From: Endothia cerciana | Lineage: Eukaryota > Ascomycota > Sordariomycetes > Diaporthales > Cryphonectriaceae | DNA length: 64,000 nt | Assembly: GCA_026119935.1 (NCBI GenBank) | Contig: JALRMH010000070.1 | Coordinates: 65,958 to 129,957 of the forward strand | Reading direction: 5' to 3' | Shown here: positions 10,801-22,055 of the stretch, piece by piece | How the letters are laid out: each line of letters starts with the position of its first letter | How positions within the stretch are numbered: the first letter of the stretch is position 1 | Position numbers and translations under genes: made by a program | The notes under the pieces: generated by a model | The model's database searches: none | Told to the model about the DNA's origin: nothing | What the model saw: only the letters and a program-made list of their open reading frames with translations

Positions 10801-12347
10801 AATCCATGCTTGATAAGGAACGAGCGAAGTACCAAAGGAAAAGGTTGACAGATGGAAAGAAGCTGGACTACGATGATGATAGTAACCTCTCCATCGATGA
10901 GCACGAGAGTGCTCGACGCTTCCTTCGAGAAATCGACGCGTACGTCACAGCTCGGACCAAGAAACTCTCGGATGCACGGAGAGAAGCTGGTCTGGACCCA
11001 GACGATGGCAGCGGTATGGACATTGATACAGCACTCGAGGACAGCACCAGCGTGGCCCGCACTGAGCGGGTTGCCAAAGTCTCACAGACTACGCTTATGA
11101 AGTTCATCAGACTGTGCTTGGACAAATACAAACAGGCCCATGTCGAACCGGGACACGCTGTGGGTGCAGTGGGCGCTCAGTCCATTGGTGAGCCAGGCAC
11201 CCAGATGACGCTGAAGACGTTCCATTTCGCTGGTGTCGCAGGCATGAGTATCACCCAGGGTGTTCCTCGTATCAAGGAAATCATCAACGCCTCTAAGACG
11301 ATCAGCACCCCTGTCATCACCTGTCCCTTGGAGAACAACAAACAGATCGAGGTCGCCAAGGTCGTCAAGGCCCGTATCGAGAAGACATATGTCTCCGATG
11401 TCATCAAGCATATTGAAGACGAGTGGCTTGCTGATCGCGGCCAGCTCATTCTGGAACTAGACATGGCAGCTCTGCAAGACATGCATTTGGGCATCGGCCC
11501 CAGCGAAATCGCAGATGCTATCCTGAGGCACAAGAAGTTGAAGATCACACAAGAGGACGTCCATGTCGGGCCAACCTACGTTGAGATCTGCGTCCGCAAC
11601 ACCTGGCAAGACATAGCCGAGCAGAAGCGACTTGTGAGAAATGGCAAGCCTGCTGCTATGGTTGAGAGCACGTCGGATCTCCTGCTGCGCGTTAACTACC
11701 TCCGCCGCATGCTACCGACCGTCGCCATCTGCGGATATCCTGAAGCCAGTCGAGCTATCATTCAGACCTCAGAGCAGCTCGAACACACGGTCCTCGTCGA
11801 AGGCTACGGCCTGCGTCAGTGCATGACAACCGAGGGTGTGGTTGGCGTACAGACGCGCACCAACAACGTCATGGAGGCCCGGGACATCCTGGGCATCGAG
11901 GCAGCACGCACGACCATCGCCAACGAAATCGGCGATGTTATGGGCGACATGGGTATCGACCCGCGACACATGCAGCTGCTTGCAGACGTGATGACATACA
12001 AGGGCGACGTTCTCGGCATTACGCGTTTCGGCCTACAGAAAATGCGCGACTCCGTTCTCCAGCTCGCCTCGTTCGAGAAGACGGCAGACCACCTGTTCGA
12101 GGCGGCCGCTGGCATGAAGACAGACCGCATCGAGGGCGTGTCCGAATGTATCATCATGGGCCAAACCATGGCCATCGGCACCGGCTCCTTTAATGTGGTG
12201 AGGCGGATGGGCCTGATGGAGCATGATCTGGAGCAAAAGCCGACCCTGTTCGAGGATGCTTGGAGTAAGAGCGTGAAGAAGAGGAGGGAGGCGCGGGTTG
12301 CGAAGCTCGGCAAGGATGCCTCGAGGCCGGTGGCCGCTGCAGCCTAG
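7835..12347 (+). CDS. RPC1: DNA-directed RNA polymerase III largest subunit
   Basis: This gene encodes the catalytic largest subunit of nuclear RNA polymerase III, which makes tRNA, 5S rRNA and other small RNAs. Exon 1 (7835-7938) starts MAALVAPGHVPPAPIKEQ. A 64 bp intron (7939-8002) restores the frame as KFGIQSIQDVVSQGVLEVAQ, and exon 2 runs to 12347, giving 1482 residues, normal for the family. The clamp-head zinc motif CATCNLPLQNCMGHFGH lies at about residues 84-100. The Mg-binding catalytic loop NADFDGD is at residues 515-521, followed by EMNLHIPQTEEA. PGTQMTLKTFHFAGVAGMSI, the trigger-loop region, is near residue 1060. It ends shortly after the last core helices, with no heptad-repeat tail, which excludes RPB1, and the N-terminus and spacing fit RPO31/RPC160 better than RPA190. 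The gene looks intact and is convergent with the downstream cellobiose dehydrogenase gene. Confidence 0.95.
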
Positions 12348-12676
12348 GAGCCATTGCGGCGCACAGGCCAAAAGCCTGGAGGTGTGCCCTCGGAGACCCC
12401 CGAGCAACATGCGAGGAACATGGCGCGACACGACGCTGGAGTTCGCAAAGGGCAGCCGCACATGATTGGCTTTCGATTCCATGTCAAGTTGCATAGCGTA
12501 CGTAGGATCTGTTTGCCCATTTGATCAATGACGAAAAGTTCATGACACGGCAATTGCCCCGAGTATCTGAGCGTGAAGAACTGACTCTTCCGTCCGATTG
12601 TTTGTTGTGCGTAGCTATGACAGGTGAACTATTTACAAGAGAATATATCATATGTATGGGAGGCATGGTGCTCCTT
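12348..12676. other. Convergent intergenic region
   Basis: These 329 bases separate the stop of the Pol III subunit from the stop of the cellobiose dehydrogenase gene. They should contain both 3' untranslated regions and poly(A) sites; an A/T-rich patch (about 12620-12655) is the likeliest place. No gene is seen. Confidence 0.5.
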
Positions 12677-15600
12677 CTAGGGTCCCCGTTTTGGTGGGTG
12701 AGCTCTGTGCTTCAATATTGTGGTCGTCGGCACAGGCTCATGCTCCAACGGGATGGCCGTGGACGTGGCGATGGTCGTGGCCGCCGCCGACGCAGCCGAT
12801 GTGCCCGCACTGCTTGCGCTGCCCGCGGGCGCCAGGGCCAAGATCTTCTCGGCCGCGTGCTCGGCCACGATGACGATCGTCGCGGAGGGGTTGCCGGTCA
12901 GCTCGCCGGGGAAGATGGACGCGTCGACGACGAAGATGTTGTCCGTCCCGTAGACCTTGGTGTCCAGGTCGACCACCGCCGTGCCATTCTCGAGGCCCGA
13001 GTCGGAGCCGATCTTGGCGGTGCCTTGTCCAACTCAGCGTCAGCGCCGTCATCATCCCTTCCTACCTCACCATTCTCGCGGGGGATGGGAGAGAGGGGTT
13101 CTGGGGAGCTTACCCATCCAGTGGTTCGCCCTCCGCCCGTTGGCGGTGACGAGCAGTGAGTTGACGTAGTCCTCCGCGGTCTGGTTCGGCATAGGCCTGA
13201 CCCACTCGAGGCCCTCGACGTTAGCCAGGGCGGCCTGGAGGTTCTTGATGCCCTGGATGACGGCCTCTTTGTCGCCGTCGTTGTGGAAGAAGGGCTGGGT
13301 GGTGACGGCCATACTCAGGTCGGGACTGATGGTCGTGCGCCCGCGCGAGACCTGGCCGCGGCCGAGATATTGGGACATCGTCATGGCGTCTGGTGGATAA
13401 TATCGCGTCAGTCAGGAGCCTGAACCGTATATTGCGGAATGGGGCGTCCAGGACTTACGGGTCGAGTTGGTGATGGTGGAGTCGCCCTCCACGCGAGACG
13501 TCCACTGGAGCTGGCGCGTGGTCCCGTCCGAGACGGTGATCACGTCCCACATCTGACGAGAGTATGTTAGGCAATGACAACTGGAGGAGGAATGAGGGCA
13601 TTTTCAGTACCATAGGGCCGATGTTGGGAGCTGCCTGCGTCAGGATGCGTGTCCGATTGGCCAAGTATGCGTCCTTGTCAGCCTCGATGGGGTCGGTCCA
13701 CGCCCCGTAGAAGTCGTAGAAGACCACATCAGGGTGGGTGATGATGGTGTCGGTCTGGCAAGGGTTAGACAGGAGAACCAACTGTGTCAGTGATGATGTG
13801 GCGGCCCCGACCACTCACATTCATCTGTTCGGCAAGATTGTACCCAACAGGGAGGTCAATCCACTCGCTGCTGTCGATCATCGAGTCCGCATCAGACGAG
13901 CCTTGGACGACGGTGAGCTGGTCGGTAGGGCCGATGCCGCCTAGACGGCGCTCGTCAGCCTGAAGCCCTCTTGCTTTCACGGTGATGCAGATACCTACTC
14001 CTGAACAGCAGCTTGGCCGTGCCGAAGGTACCGGCAGAGACAATCACCCGCCCAGTGCCCGGTGTCAGCTTCACAACGCCTGAATATCCTGTCCCGGCGG
14101 AGCAGGACACATTCACGCCGGTGGCGGCGGCGCCGTCGCGCACGATCCTGTCCACGGAGGTGTCAAGCCACAACGAGAACTGCGACCGTGCCGCGGCGGT
14201 AGACAGGTACGTCGCCAGGGGCCCGCCCCGCTGGCCGCCGGAGAACATGAACTGCGTATGGCCGTATGTGTGGTTCTTCTGGTCGGGCGAGTCGTTGGCC
14301 ACGACGTACTCCCAGCCGGAGGCGTTGAGGCCGCCGGAGAGCATATCGTAACCCTGGGTGAGGTAGAGATCGCCGTCCATGGACGGGTGCCACGTACCGG
14401 GGATGCGTGAGAAGACCCGGCTGGTCGCATCCACGACGTCGGCCGAGCGCCAGCCGGTGGGGAAGTTCTCGTCCCAGTCGAGCGGGTTGGGCTGGTAGTA
14501 GCTCAGCTATTGCTCTGTTGTAGCTCCTCTCGTGGGTTTGGGGATAACGATACCTTCCACCATAGCCCTGCATTCACGGCGGTGCCGCCTCCGAGCACGC
14601 AGCCAGCCATCTGGTCGGTGTCCGTGCATGCAACGCCGCCTGGTGAGGGGGGGGGGGGGGGAGATGTCAGTACGATATTCAGGCTGCAAGCCGCCGCTAT
14701 AGCACTTACTTGAATTTACCCAGATCTCATTGCACAGGCCAGGAACATCGAAACGGGTCAGGTTGGTTCCGGCAAGCCAATCTGGGCCCATATCACCGCC
14801 CCATTGACCAGTCGATGCTGGTCCCTTCTCGATGAGCAGGACAGTATGGCCAGCCTCACTCAGCTTATCTGCCATAGGGATCCCGCCAGCACCACCACCG
14901 ACGACAACGTAGTCGTACGTCTTGTCGGCGGGGATAGTCTGGCATGCTACGGTGGTCGTAGCAGTCGCCGTGCTCGAAGACGTCGTCGTGGCTTTGCTCG
15001 TGGGCGTCACTGCTCCGCAGGTCGCCGCTGTCGTAGTCGCCTTGGCAGACATGGTAGCATACGCAGAGTAAGACGCGGCCGTGGCACTCGTTAGCGGCGC
15101 CCCATACTGGTCATAGGCCCGCGAGTGGTACGGTATCACGATGTCGCCTGGGCAGCCAGGGTTTCCGGGGGCCGCGTTCGCTGCCGCGCGACCCAGGACC
15201 GCAAGGCCGCTGCTGGTGGACACGTTGCCCGTTGCCCCATCCTGGTCCCACCGCCAGCAGTCCTTGCAGAGGTATACGATCTCGAAGAAGGTGTCGTTGA
15301 CGGACGAGGCGAACGCTGTCAGGGTGGCATTTCCCGTGTAGACATCAGGCGCTGTGTAGCCCGAGGCGTAGCGGAAGGAGGTGAGGACTTGATCCTCATA
15401 CGGCCATGCCATGAGCAAAAGGGCCTGGGTCATCTGGCCGGATTGCCCGTGTGATACGCCGCACCATGCCTCTCCCGCTCCTGAGGGAGTCGTACATCCC
15501 TAAGCCGTGTCAGAGTCGCGTTCGTCGCATAAGGATGTGACGCCTTCTCCAGCTTACCAGGTAGCCGATATAGTCATACTCGTCGGTGGTCAGAGCCGAG

Positions 15601-15823
15601 TCCGGCAGGATCAGACCAAAGGTGTAGCCCTCGCCATCATCATATACGGGGAAGGTGATGTTGGTAAGGGGATCTTTGTACTCCACAGCAGTCTGTGCCC
15701 GACATCTCTGTCCATCTTTGGCGGCAGTGTTAGCTCGCCGTTGACCTACCACCGGCGTCCCGGGGCAGACTTACAAAAGGCCAGCGCGGTCAACGCGACA
15801 CCAAGACTTCTAAAGGACTGCAT
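12677..15823 (-). CDS. Cellobiose dehydrogenase (haem-flavin GMC oxidoreductase), no C-terminal CBM1
   Basis: Secreted enzyme oxidising cellobiose and cello-oligosaccharides and passing electrons through its cytochrome domain to lytic polysaccharide monooxygenases. Ten exons splice cleanly: 15823-15775, 15715-15558, 15499-14710, 14639-14554, 14506-13999, 13940-13819, 13754-13611, 13552-13459, 13389-13114, 13023-12677, giving 857 residues. A signal peptide (MQSFRSLGVALTALA...) precedes the cytochrome b domain, with GCTTPSGAGEAWCGVSHG and candidate axial ligands Met92 or Met99 and His194 (PYHSRAYDQYG). A Ser/Thr-rich linker (about 205-258) leads to the flavin domain with YDYVVVGGGAGG (Rossmann fold, about 270). 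NHWMG carries the catalytic His740, and GNPSA gives Asn787. The protein ends soon after the GMC domain with no cellulose-binding module, like class II-B ascomycete enzymes. It is divergent from the endoglucanase gene at 18368. Confidence 0.93.
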
Positions 15824-16237
15824 CTTGTGGGTGGGCGTCGTCTCCTCCCCGTACTAGAGCTAGCACAATGGTGTCGAGAAGTAAAATCACCCCTGTCACA
15901 CCACGGGGGTGGACGACCTTATAGATGGAGGGCCTTCCTGTCCTACATCTTGACCTTGAGTGGCGCGTCTCTGGAAGCTGGTATGCTTTTGGCCAGTACT
16001 ACCAAGATGCCGCAGCCACTCTGCCTTGAAAATCAAGTTAAAGGATTCACCATGGCTTGTCATGTGGCGTTCCCGACAGGCCAGATTAAAAGACAAGGGC
16101 GGGCAACATGAGGAGGACCTTGCCTTCCGGAGAAATGGTTCCATCATTGGGGTGGTAGAAGGCTTGACGGCCTCGAGGGACGACCTCGGGATAGACCCAG
16201 TACTTAGTTTATTAGATAGATCCATCATCTGAATTAC

Positions 16238-16243
16238 TTAGCC
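16238..16243 (-). promoter_or_regulatory. XlnR/Xyr1-type GGCTAA motif
   Basis: TTAGCC on the plus strand reads GGCTAA towards the cellobiose dehydrogenase gene, 415 bases before its start. The motif is short and can occur by chance; its position in a cellulase-type promoter is what makes it notable. Confidence 0.35.
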
Positions 16244-16570
16244 TTAAGTCTTGGCTAGATTAAGCCGGCTATCTTCTGTAACGGTAACCTCTGGCTTGGG
16301 ACACGTGCTCCGGCTGGAGACTGGAGGGCCTGATCAATCTTTCCAAGGTACAGATGTTCCGATAGCCTGTCTACCTTACAGTCGACCCGTGCACGTGCAT
16401 ACTATACAGACACGCCGCCAGGCTCATATTGCCCTTTGTGAATATCCAGAGGCATAGAATTTCTCCGTCGATCCTCGGATGCAGGGTGAGATGGATGGTC
16501 AAGGGCAGAGCCGGGGTTCAGGTTTCCAGGGGGGAAAGCCAAATCAATCAAATCTTGATACCCTAGGCTT

Positions 16571-16576
16571 GGCTAA
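16571..16576 (+). promoter_or_regulatory. XlnR/Xyr1-type GGCTAA motif
   Basis: A GGCTAA hexamer in the middle of the divergent region, available to either gene. Function is not shown by sequence alone. Confidence 0.3.
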
Positions 16577-18091
16577 TACCGATCCTTCCCATGGACTATC
16601 CACGGCAAGTGGCTGGGACTGCTGGTTGTTTCGGTTTGATAGGGACAGGGCAGGACCGCATCCGCTGACACGGACAGGCCTGAGGAGGATGCTTTTTGGG
16701 GGTGACGTTGAAATAGAGTACCGATGTACCACAGAAATAGGCCTCACTAGTATAAAGCTACGCCTGCATTGCTTGGATCCCCTTGTCGCCTGGTCCCCTC
16801 GGCATGTGCCGCAGCGGGGACTACGGAATAGGACTCCGCCAGTCACTCACTCGCTCACTCTGGATAAATCGTCGGCTGTACTCGATTCAATTTTCTTCTT
16901 CATCTATGCCTTACAGCCGCGGGACCTCTTGTGCCCTCTGACTGTATCCTAGTGTCATAAAATAACCAGGCCGTTCTGCGGTCTCTTCGCCATGAACCAT
17001 ATCTTTACCCATACTATACTCAGTCTTGAGGCCATCCTCTTCATGGCTGAGACTACTGCTGTCAGGCTCACATATAGCAACCATACGCAGTCTGGACTCT
17101 TGTCAACGGGCATATCAGAGGTCAGCAAGACACCAAGTGCTCCACGACCCTGATCGGGTCAGTAGATACTCATCTTGCTCGTGATATTTTGACTGAACTT
17201 CTTAAGCCCCAAGAGGGGGATCTGTTTCTGCATGCTACTGCAGTGCAACAACGCGGCTCTGCCTGCTGTGCAACAAGCAACCTCTCGTCCATGGAGTCAA
17301 TATTGCCGGGACAGAACAGCCTCTGCCAGAAATACATACCAGGTACACATTTATTGCCGATTAGAAAAAGGGGGGGGGGGGTGGGAGAAGCCACTGTGGT
17401 TGAAATCGTGACAATAAAATATTCATGGCAAGTTCTATTACGGTACTAACCGGCACCTTCACAACTATGCAACCAAGCAATATCGATTGCGGCTGCTCGG
17501 GCGGCTCAGAATGGCTCACGTTGCATCAAGTCAAAGGTTATTGACCGTCAAAGCTCACAGCGTCGATCAGCGGAACCTGCTCACCGAGCCGGGAATTAAA
17601 CCAAGCTGGTGGGCACATTTCAGCTGCGTCTACTCCTCTTCAGGAAGCCCGTATTCTAGATCCGTGATCCGCGCTGGGTATACCGTTTGGTTCTTGTCAA
17701 TCTGATGCAGACTAGCCCTTGCAGGTCCATGCCTTCGACGGGCGACGGTCGACGGCCTGCAGAAGGTTGAGGTCATCACGCGCGGATGGATGGAGGCTCT
17801 GCGCTCCTCGTCACTTTGCGTCTTCATGCGGGAGAAAACATACCTTTTGAGCATCTTTGGTTGGCTCAAGCCGCTCTCACCGTTCACGGTCGTCCTGCTC
17901 CTGGAAACTCTAATGTTCGTGCCGTCTTTTGACGTATCCTTGACACCTCTTCTCAGGCAGGATGGCCCCCCTCCTGGTCGGATGGCCCGTGATACATGGT
18001 AGAGTTCGCACTTCGTCGATGTCTGGTACGCTAAGGACGACCCGGGATAGTAGAATCCCATATTGGACGTGACATCAACGAAACAAAAGAA

Positions 18092-18097
18092 TTAGCC
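18092..18097 (-). promoter_or_regulatory. XlnR/Xyr1-type GGCTAA motif
   Basis: TTAGCC 271 bases before the endoglucanase start and about 140 bases before its TATA-like elements, a usual distance for an activator site in fungal cellulase promoters. Confidence 0.35.
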
Positions 18098-18230
18098 AAA
18101 GATCAACCCATGTTGTTTTCCCCTGGGCTATAGTACTTTGAAGACCCATGCTCATTACATGGACTTCGACTCCAGCTTGTCACATCCACACGGTACAGTA
18201 CGTGGATGTGTAGACAGACTCTGCGAATAG

Positions 18231-18259
18231 TATAAAGAGGTTCGTACCTCGTATATAAG
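18231..18259 (+). promoter_or_regulatory. TATA-like elements of the GH5 endoglucanase promoter
   Basis: TATAAA at 18231-18236 and TATATAAG at 18252-18259 lie about 110-140 bases before the start codon at 18368. That spacing fits a core promoter with a short leader, as in strongly inducible fungal cellulase genes. Confidence 0.55.
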
Positions 18260-18367
18260 TATGCAAGATGAGGCTCTTCATCTAGTGCCCGCCTCAAGTG
18301 CTACGCTCGTCCTGTCCTTCAACCGAGTTCAAGACACCCCGTCCAGCTGCCATCTTTCTTGGTCACG

Positions 18368-19512
18368 ATGCATTCTCTCGTATCTGCCCTGGCCTTGGCT
18401 GGCCTCGCCTCTGCTGCGAGTATCCCAAGAATCCCCCGAGTGCTCGTACCGAGGCAGAACACTACCGGCAAACTCCAGTACAGTACGTGGCCACCGCTGA
18501 GGACTATTCTCCGCAGGTCCACCAAAGCTCTGATCCTCAGTACTGACGCCCTCCAGTGGGGACGAACATTGCCGGCTTCGATTTCGGCTGCAGCACCGAT
18601 GGCACCTGCAACATCACCCAGGCCTACCCTCCGCTGGCTGCACTTAGTGGGCCCGACGGAGCCGGACAGATGAGCCACTTCGTGACCGACGACAACTTCA
18701 ACATCTTCCGCCTGCCGGTCGGCTGGCAGTGGCTCGTCAACGGCCAGCTCGGCGGCCAGCTCGACTCCAGCAAGGCCGGCGAGTACGACCAGCTCGTCCA
18801 GGCCTGCCTGCAGACCGGTGCCTCGTGCATCGTCGACATACACAACTACGCCCGCTGGAATGGCCAGGTCATCGGCTCCTCCGGAGGCCCCACGGACGAC
18901 CAGTTCGTCTCGCTGTGGACGCAGCTCGCGACCAAGTACGGGACCAACGACAAGGTGATCTTCGGCGTCATGAACGAGCCGCACGACCTGCCGTCGATCC
19001 CGACGTGGGCCGCGACCGTCCAGAAGGTCGTCACGGCCATCCGCGCCGTGGCGTCCGACAGCATAATCCTCATCCCCGGCAGCTCCTACAGCTCCGCCCA
19101 GACGCTGCCGACCGAGGCCGGCCCCGCGCTGCTGAACGTGACGAACCCGGACGGCACGACGACCAACATCATCTTCGACGTGCACAAGTACCTGGACTCG
19201 GACAACAGCGGCACCCACACCGAGTGCACCACGAACAACATCGCCGACGCCTTCCAGCCGCTCGCGACCTGGCTGCGGGACAACAAGCGCCAGGCGCTCA
19301 ACACCGAGACCGGCGGGGGCAACACCCAGAGCTGCGAGACGGACCTGTGCGCCCAGATCGACTTCATGAAGCAGAACAGCGATGTCATCCTGGGCGTCGT
19401 GGGCTGGTCGGCCGGGTCCTTCGACGCCACGTATGAGCTCGTCGAGACGCCCACCAAGCAGGGCAACACCTGGGCGGACACCGCCCTTGTGAAGGCTTGC
19501 CTGGTGAACTAG
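18368..19512 (+). CDS. Secreted endo-beta-1,4-glucanase, glycoside hydrolase family 5
   Basis: The enzyme cuts internal beta-1,4 bonds of cellulose outside the cell. Exon 1 (18368-18482) encodes a signal peptide, MHSLVSALALAGLASAA, and a short proline/arginine-rich spacer. A 74 bp intron (18483-18556) joins KLQY to MGTNIAGFDFGC, and exon 2 ends at 19512, giving 356 residues. FGVMNEPHD holds the acid/base Glu (about residue 179) and LNTETGGGNT the nucleophile Glu (about 289). HNYARWNG and FDVHKYLDSDNSGTH are conserved substrate-site segments of subfamily 5 (Trichoderma EG II type). Unlike that enzyme there is no N-terminal CBM1 and linker, only the catalytic module, so cellulose attachment would be weak. 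It is paired divergently with cellobiose dehydrogenase. In-frame non-ATG codons upstream are not used because 18368 opens the signal peptide directly. Confidence 0.94.
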
Positions 19513-20062
19513 GTATTCATGATAAGGGCGAATCGGGGCTGTCGTGGCTGGGAACTCGTCTGTTCTTTGTCGATTGACAACTTGAGCTCTCTAGTAGACA
19601 TCGAATGCAACAGATTGCTTATTTTGCCTTGACGAGAAGCTTGCTTGACTTACACCCCTTCATGGCGCCGATTTTCCTCTGCTGTTCATTTGCCGTCGGG
19701 AGGGGAGCCCCCGATCGCCACAATGTACTCACTGCAACGAATTGCTGGAGTCTTGTCCAATTCGCAACTACCACCGAGTGGCTGGGAATTGGTGTAGCTC
19801 AAGCAAATCTGTGTACCATTCTGAGCACCTTATCACTTGAACCCGCTCCAGTAATTTTAGGTTTTCTCAATTTGGTCGTAGCCCGATATTTTATTTTATT
19901 TTTTTTTAAATTTTTTTTTAAAATTTGTTCATCTCGTCAATTAGCAACTGGCCAACACAAAGAGGAAGACACCCTGTCTCGGGAAGGTTGATTGCATGGC
20001 GAGCGGGTTTGCGATAGCGCCTTCGTATTTGACCACAAAGGGTACCTCAGATTCCGCCAAGT
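19513..20062. other. Convergent intergenic region with an A/T run
   Basis: This is 550 bases between the stop of the endoglucanase and the stop of the GPI-anchored protein gene. A nearly pure A/T stretch (about 19890-19925, T-runs split by AAA) probably marks poly(A) or terminator DNA. No gene is seen. Confidence 0.5.
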
Positions 20063-21398
20063 CTATAACAACGCCCAACCAAACGCAAAGCTCACAAGGG
20101 CGGGTATGATCGCCTGAACCCATGCTAGATCTCTCCTCACCAGAGCAGAGCTGTCAGGCAGCTCCTTCGCCACGCTGGCCGTAGCACTGGCCGATGCGAG
20201 GAAGCAACTCGCCGTGCCGCAGCTATACCCGGTGGGACAGCATCCGGCACTCGCGCCCGCACTCGAGGGACACATGGACCAGCCGCTCGCACATGTTCCG
20301 GTCGTTGCGGTAGCAGGGACATCGCTCGCTGGCACGACGATGGTGACCCCGTTGGAGATAATGGTCGATGACGCCGTGGATGGGCAAGATGTTGTCTGAC
20401 AGTCTCGGCCAGTCTGACAACAGCCTCCGCCGTATACAGCTGAGCACGCATAGAAGCCAGTGGGGCAGTACCCGGAGCTGGTTGATGACGAGACTGATGT
20501 GGGGCGGACTGGCGCCGAGGGGCCGGCAGTGGTGTCTGTGGTTGAAGTCGCCGTCGTCGCGGTCAGGCTGGCCGCACTGGTAGAGCTTGTGGTAGTCTGG
20601 GTGGTTGTGGTCTGAGTGGATGTGGCCTGGGAGGTGGAGCTCGTCCGCGTCACTGTCGCTGTAGCGACGCTGGTCTTTGTGCCTGCGCCGTTGTTAGATG
20701 CCTGCCATGGGACTCTCAAGGGGTGCCGGGGAGGTCTGCGCATTCTACTCACACCCGACGCTTGCGCATGCGTATCCAGAGATGCAGCACCCTCCGCCCG
20801 ACTCCGAGGAACACCCCTTCTGGCTCCCTGAACATGCGATCGAGCCCGTGCAGGACTCGCCGTCCGGGCAGCAGCCCACCGAGCCCAGGCCCGTGTCCGT
20901 GATCTTGACACAGGTCGTCCCCGACTGACAGCAGCTGTCGGGGTACCCGATTGACGAGCAGCCCGACGTCCCTGTCGGGCAGGCATAGTCCCTCTTCCCT
21001 AACCTGACCTCGATGAGCTTGGCCTTCCGATACAGGCCCCATACGTCCTGAGCGTCCCTGTCCTCCAGGGTCTCCGAGCCCGAGAAGAAGTGCGCCGCGA
21101 ATGGGGCGCGGAACGGGATTGATGCTGACGAGTTGGCCGCCAATAGCTCCTCCTCTTCTGCCGTTAGCACGCCGGAGGCCGGCGCCGCTGCTCGTGCTCG
21201 TGCTTGTGTGCCGACCTGTGCGACTTCGTCGTTGGCCGCGAAGGCAAGGTACTCATTCAAGAACTTCTCCCCCGGGTCGCCGCCCATCTTTCGGATGGCC
21301 GTGGGCAAGCCCTGCTCGGCATTGATGCCTGTGACCTGCGCAGCTAAAAGCAGTAGCAGGGAGACGGGAAGCCCCAGTAACGACGAGAAAGTCGCCAT
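20063..21398 (-). CDS. Secreted Cys-rich, Ser/Thr-rich protein, probably GPI-anchored
   Basis: Two exons, 21398-20753 and 20682-20063, join across a 70 bp intron (GTGAGT...GCGCAG) to give 421 residues. The N-terminus, MATFSSLLGLPVSLLLLLAA, is a signal peptide. Four Cys-rich modules of the type CPTGTSGCSSIGYPDSCC, GGGCCISGYACASVGC, CPTGFYACSAVYGGGCC and SAGCCPTGYSCGTASC are separated by a long Ser/Thr linker that would be heavily O-glycosylated. The C-terminus ends LAWVQAIIPALVSFAFGWAL, a hydrophobic tail after small residues, fitting a GPI-attachment signal. The CC-rich repeats resemble those of other uncharacterised fungal wall proteins, and I cannot assign an enzymatic role. It likely sits on the plasma membrane or cell wall. 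Its gene lies next to the endoglucanase but on the opposite strand. Confidence 0.82.
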
Positions 21399-22055
21399 CT
21401 TCGCGGGAAGCCCCGTGTGTAATAAGGACCGGTTCCAGCGCTGGACTGAGAGCGGCGGTGAGGTTTGTGACGGGCTGTGTGAGGCTCCTCTCGCCAGGCT
21501 GCCCCACTATTGCCGCCTGGAGAGAGACAGCTCAGGAGATGATGTCTACCTGTGAACGCTATCCATAATGTTGGCTGGGATGATGATGGGGTTTGAGGGT
21601 TCACGAGGAAATGGAGATAGGAAAAATCAAGTTGGTTGGCTGTGTGGTACGTCAGCGAACTTGATGAGTACGGTACTCGGCAAACGGAGACGTAGTGGTA
21701 TTCCAGGTGGCTGGGGTCAAGAACCGCTACCCACAGCCGTCAATGGAGTTTCACTTGAAAGAGAGGTTCGCTGAATTTTAGGTAGACTACCTTAAGGTAA
21801 CAAATCCGCTCTTGAGAGAATATCCAAATATTTTTGCAAAATTGAAGATATCGGTTTGCATCGCATGCATCTTCGCCAACCACAAGTGCAGCTGGGCGCG
21901 CTTGAATCCCTGCAACCCAGTCGCCCAAACCGGGGGGGGCGGTTCGTCAGTGAGGGCCCATCTCGAACAATGTCCTCTCCGGGCTTGCAGTGTGATGAGC
22001 TTTCTGGGTATATTCGATGGGGATCTTTATGACACACTATTTACAAACCCGAGAC
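21399..22055. other. Intergenic: upstream of the Cys-rich protein gene
   Basis: This region holds the promoter of the Cys-rich protein gene and the 3' end of the rRNA methyltransferase gene. No gene is supported. Confidence 0.5.

Larger units (their letters stand above)
15824..18367. promoter_or_regulatory. Shared upstream region between cellobiose dehydrogenase and GH5 endoglucanase
   Basis: This 2.5 kb gap between two divergent cellulolytic genes holds no convincing third gene; its open frames are short and featureless. It contains three GGCTAA motifs, the core bound by XlnR/Xyr1-type activators of (hemi)cellulase genes: 16571-16576 on the plus strand, 16238-16243 and 18092-18097 on the minus strand. 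A GCGGGG hexamer at 16814-16819 fits the CreA consensus SYGGRG. The motifs are seen directly; their use is inference. Confidence 0.5.

Noticed and set aside
18319..19218. A 299-codon open frame antisense to the endoglucanase, and a 235-codon frame on the same strand
   Set aside because: GC-rich third positions of the GH5 gene keep the other frames open. The products are Arg/Gly/Ala-rich without domains, while the GH5 frame has full catalytic motifs.
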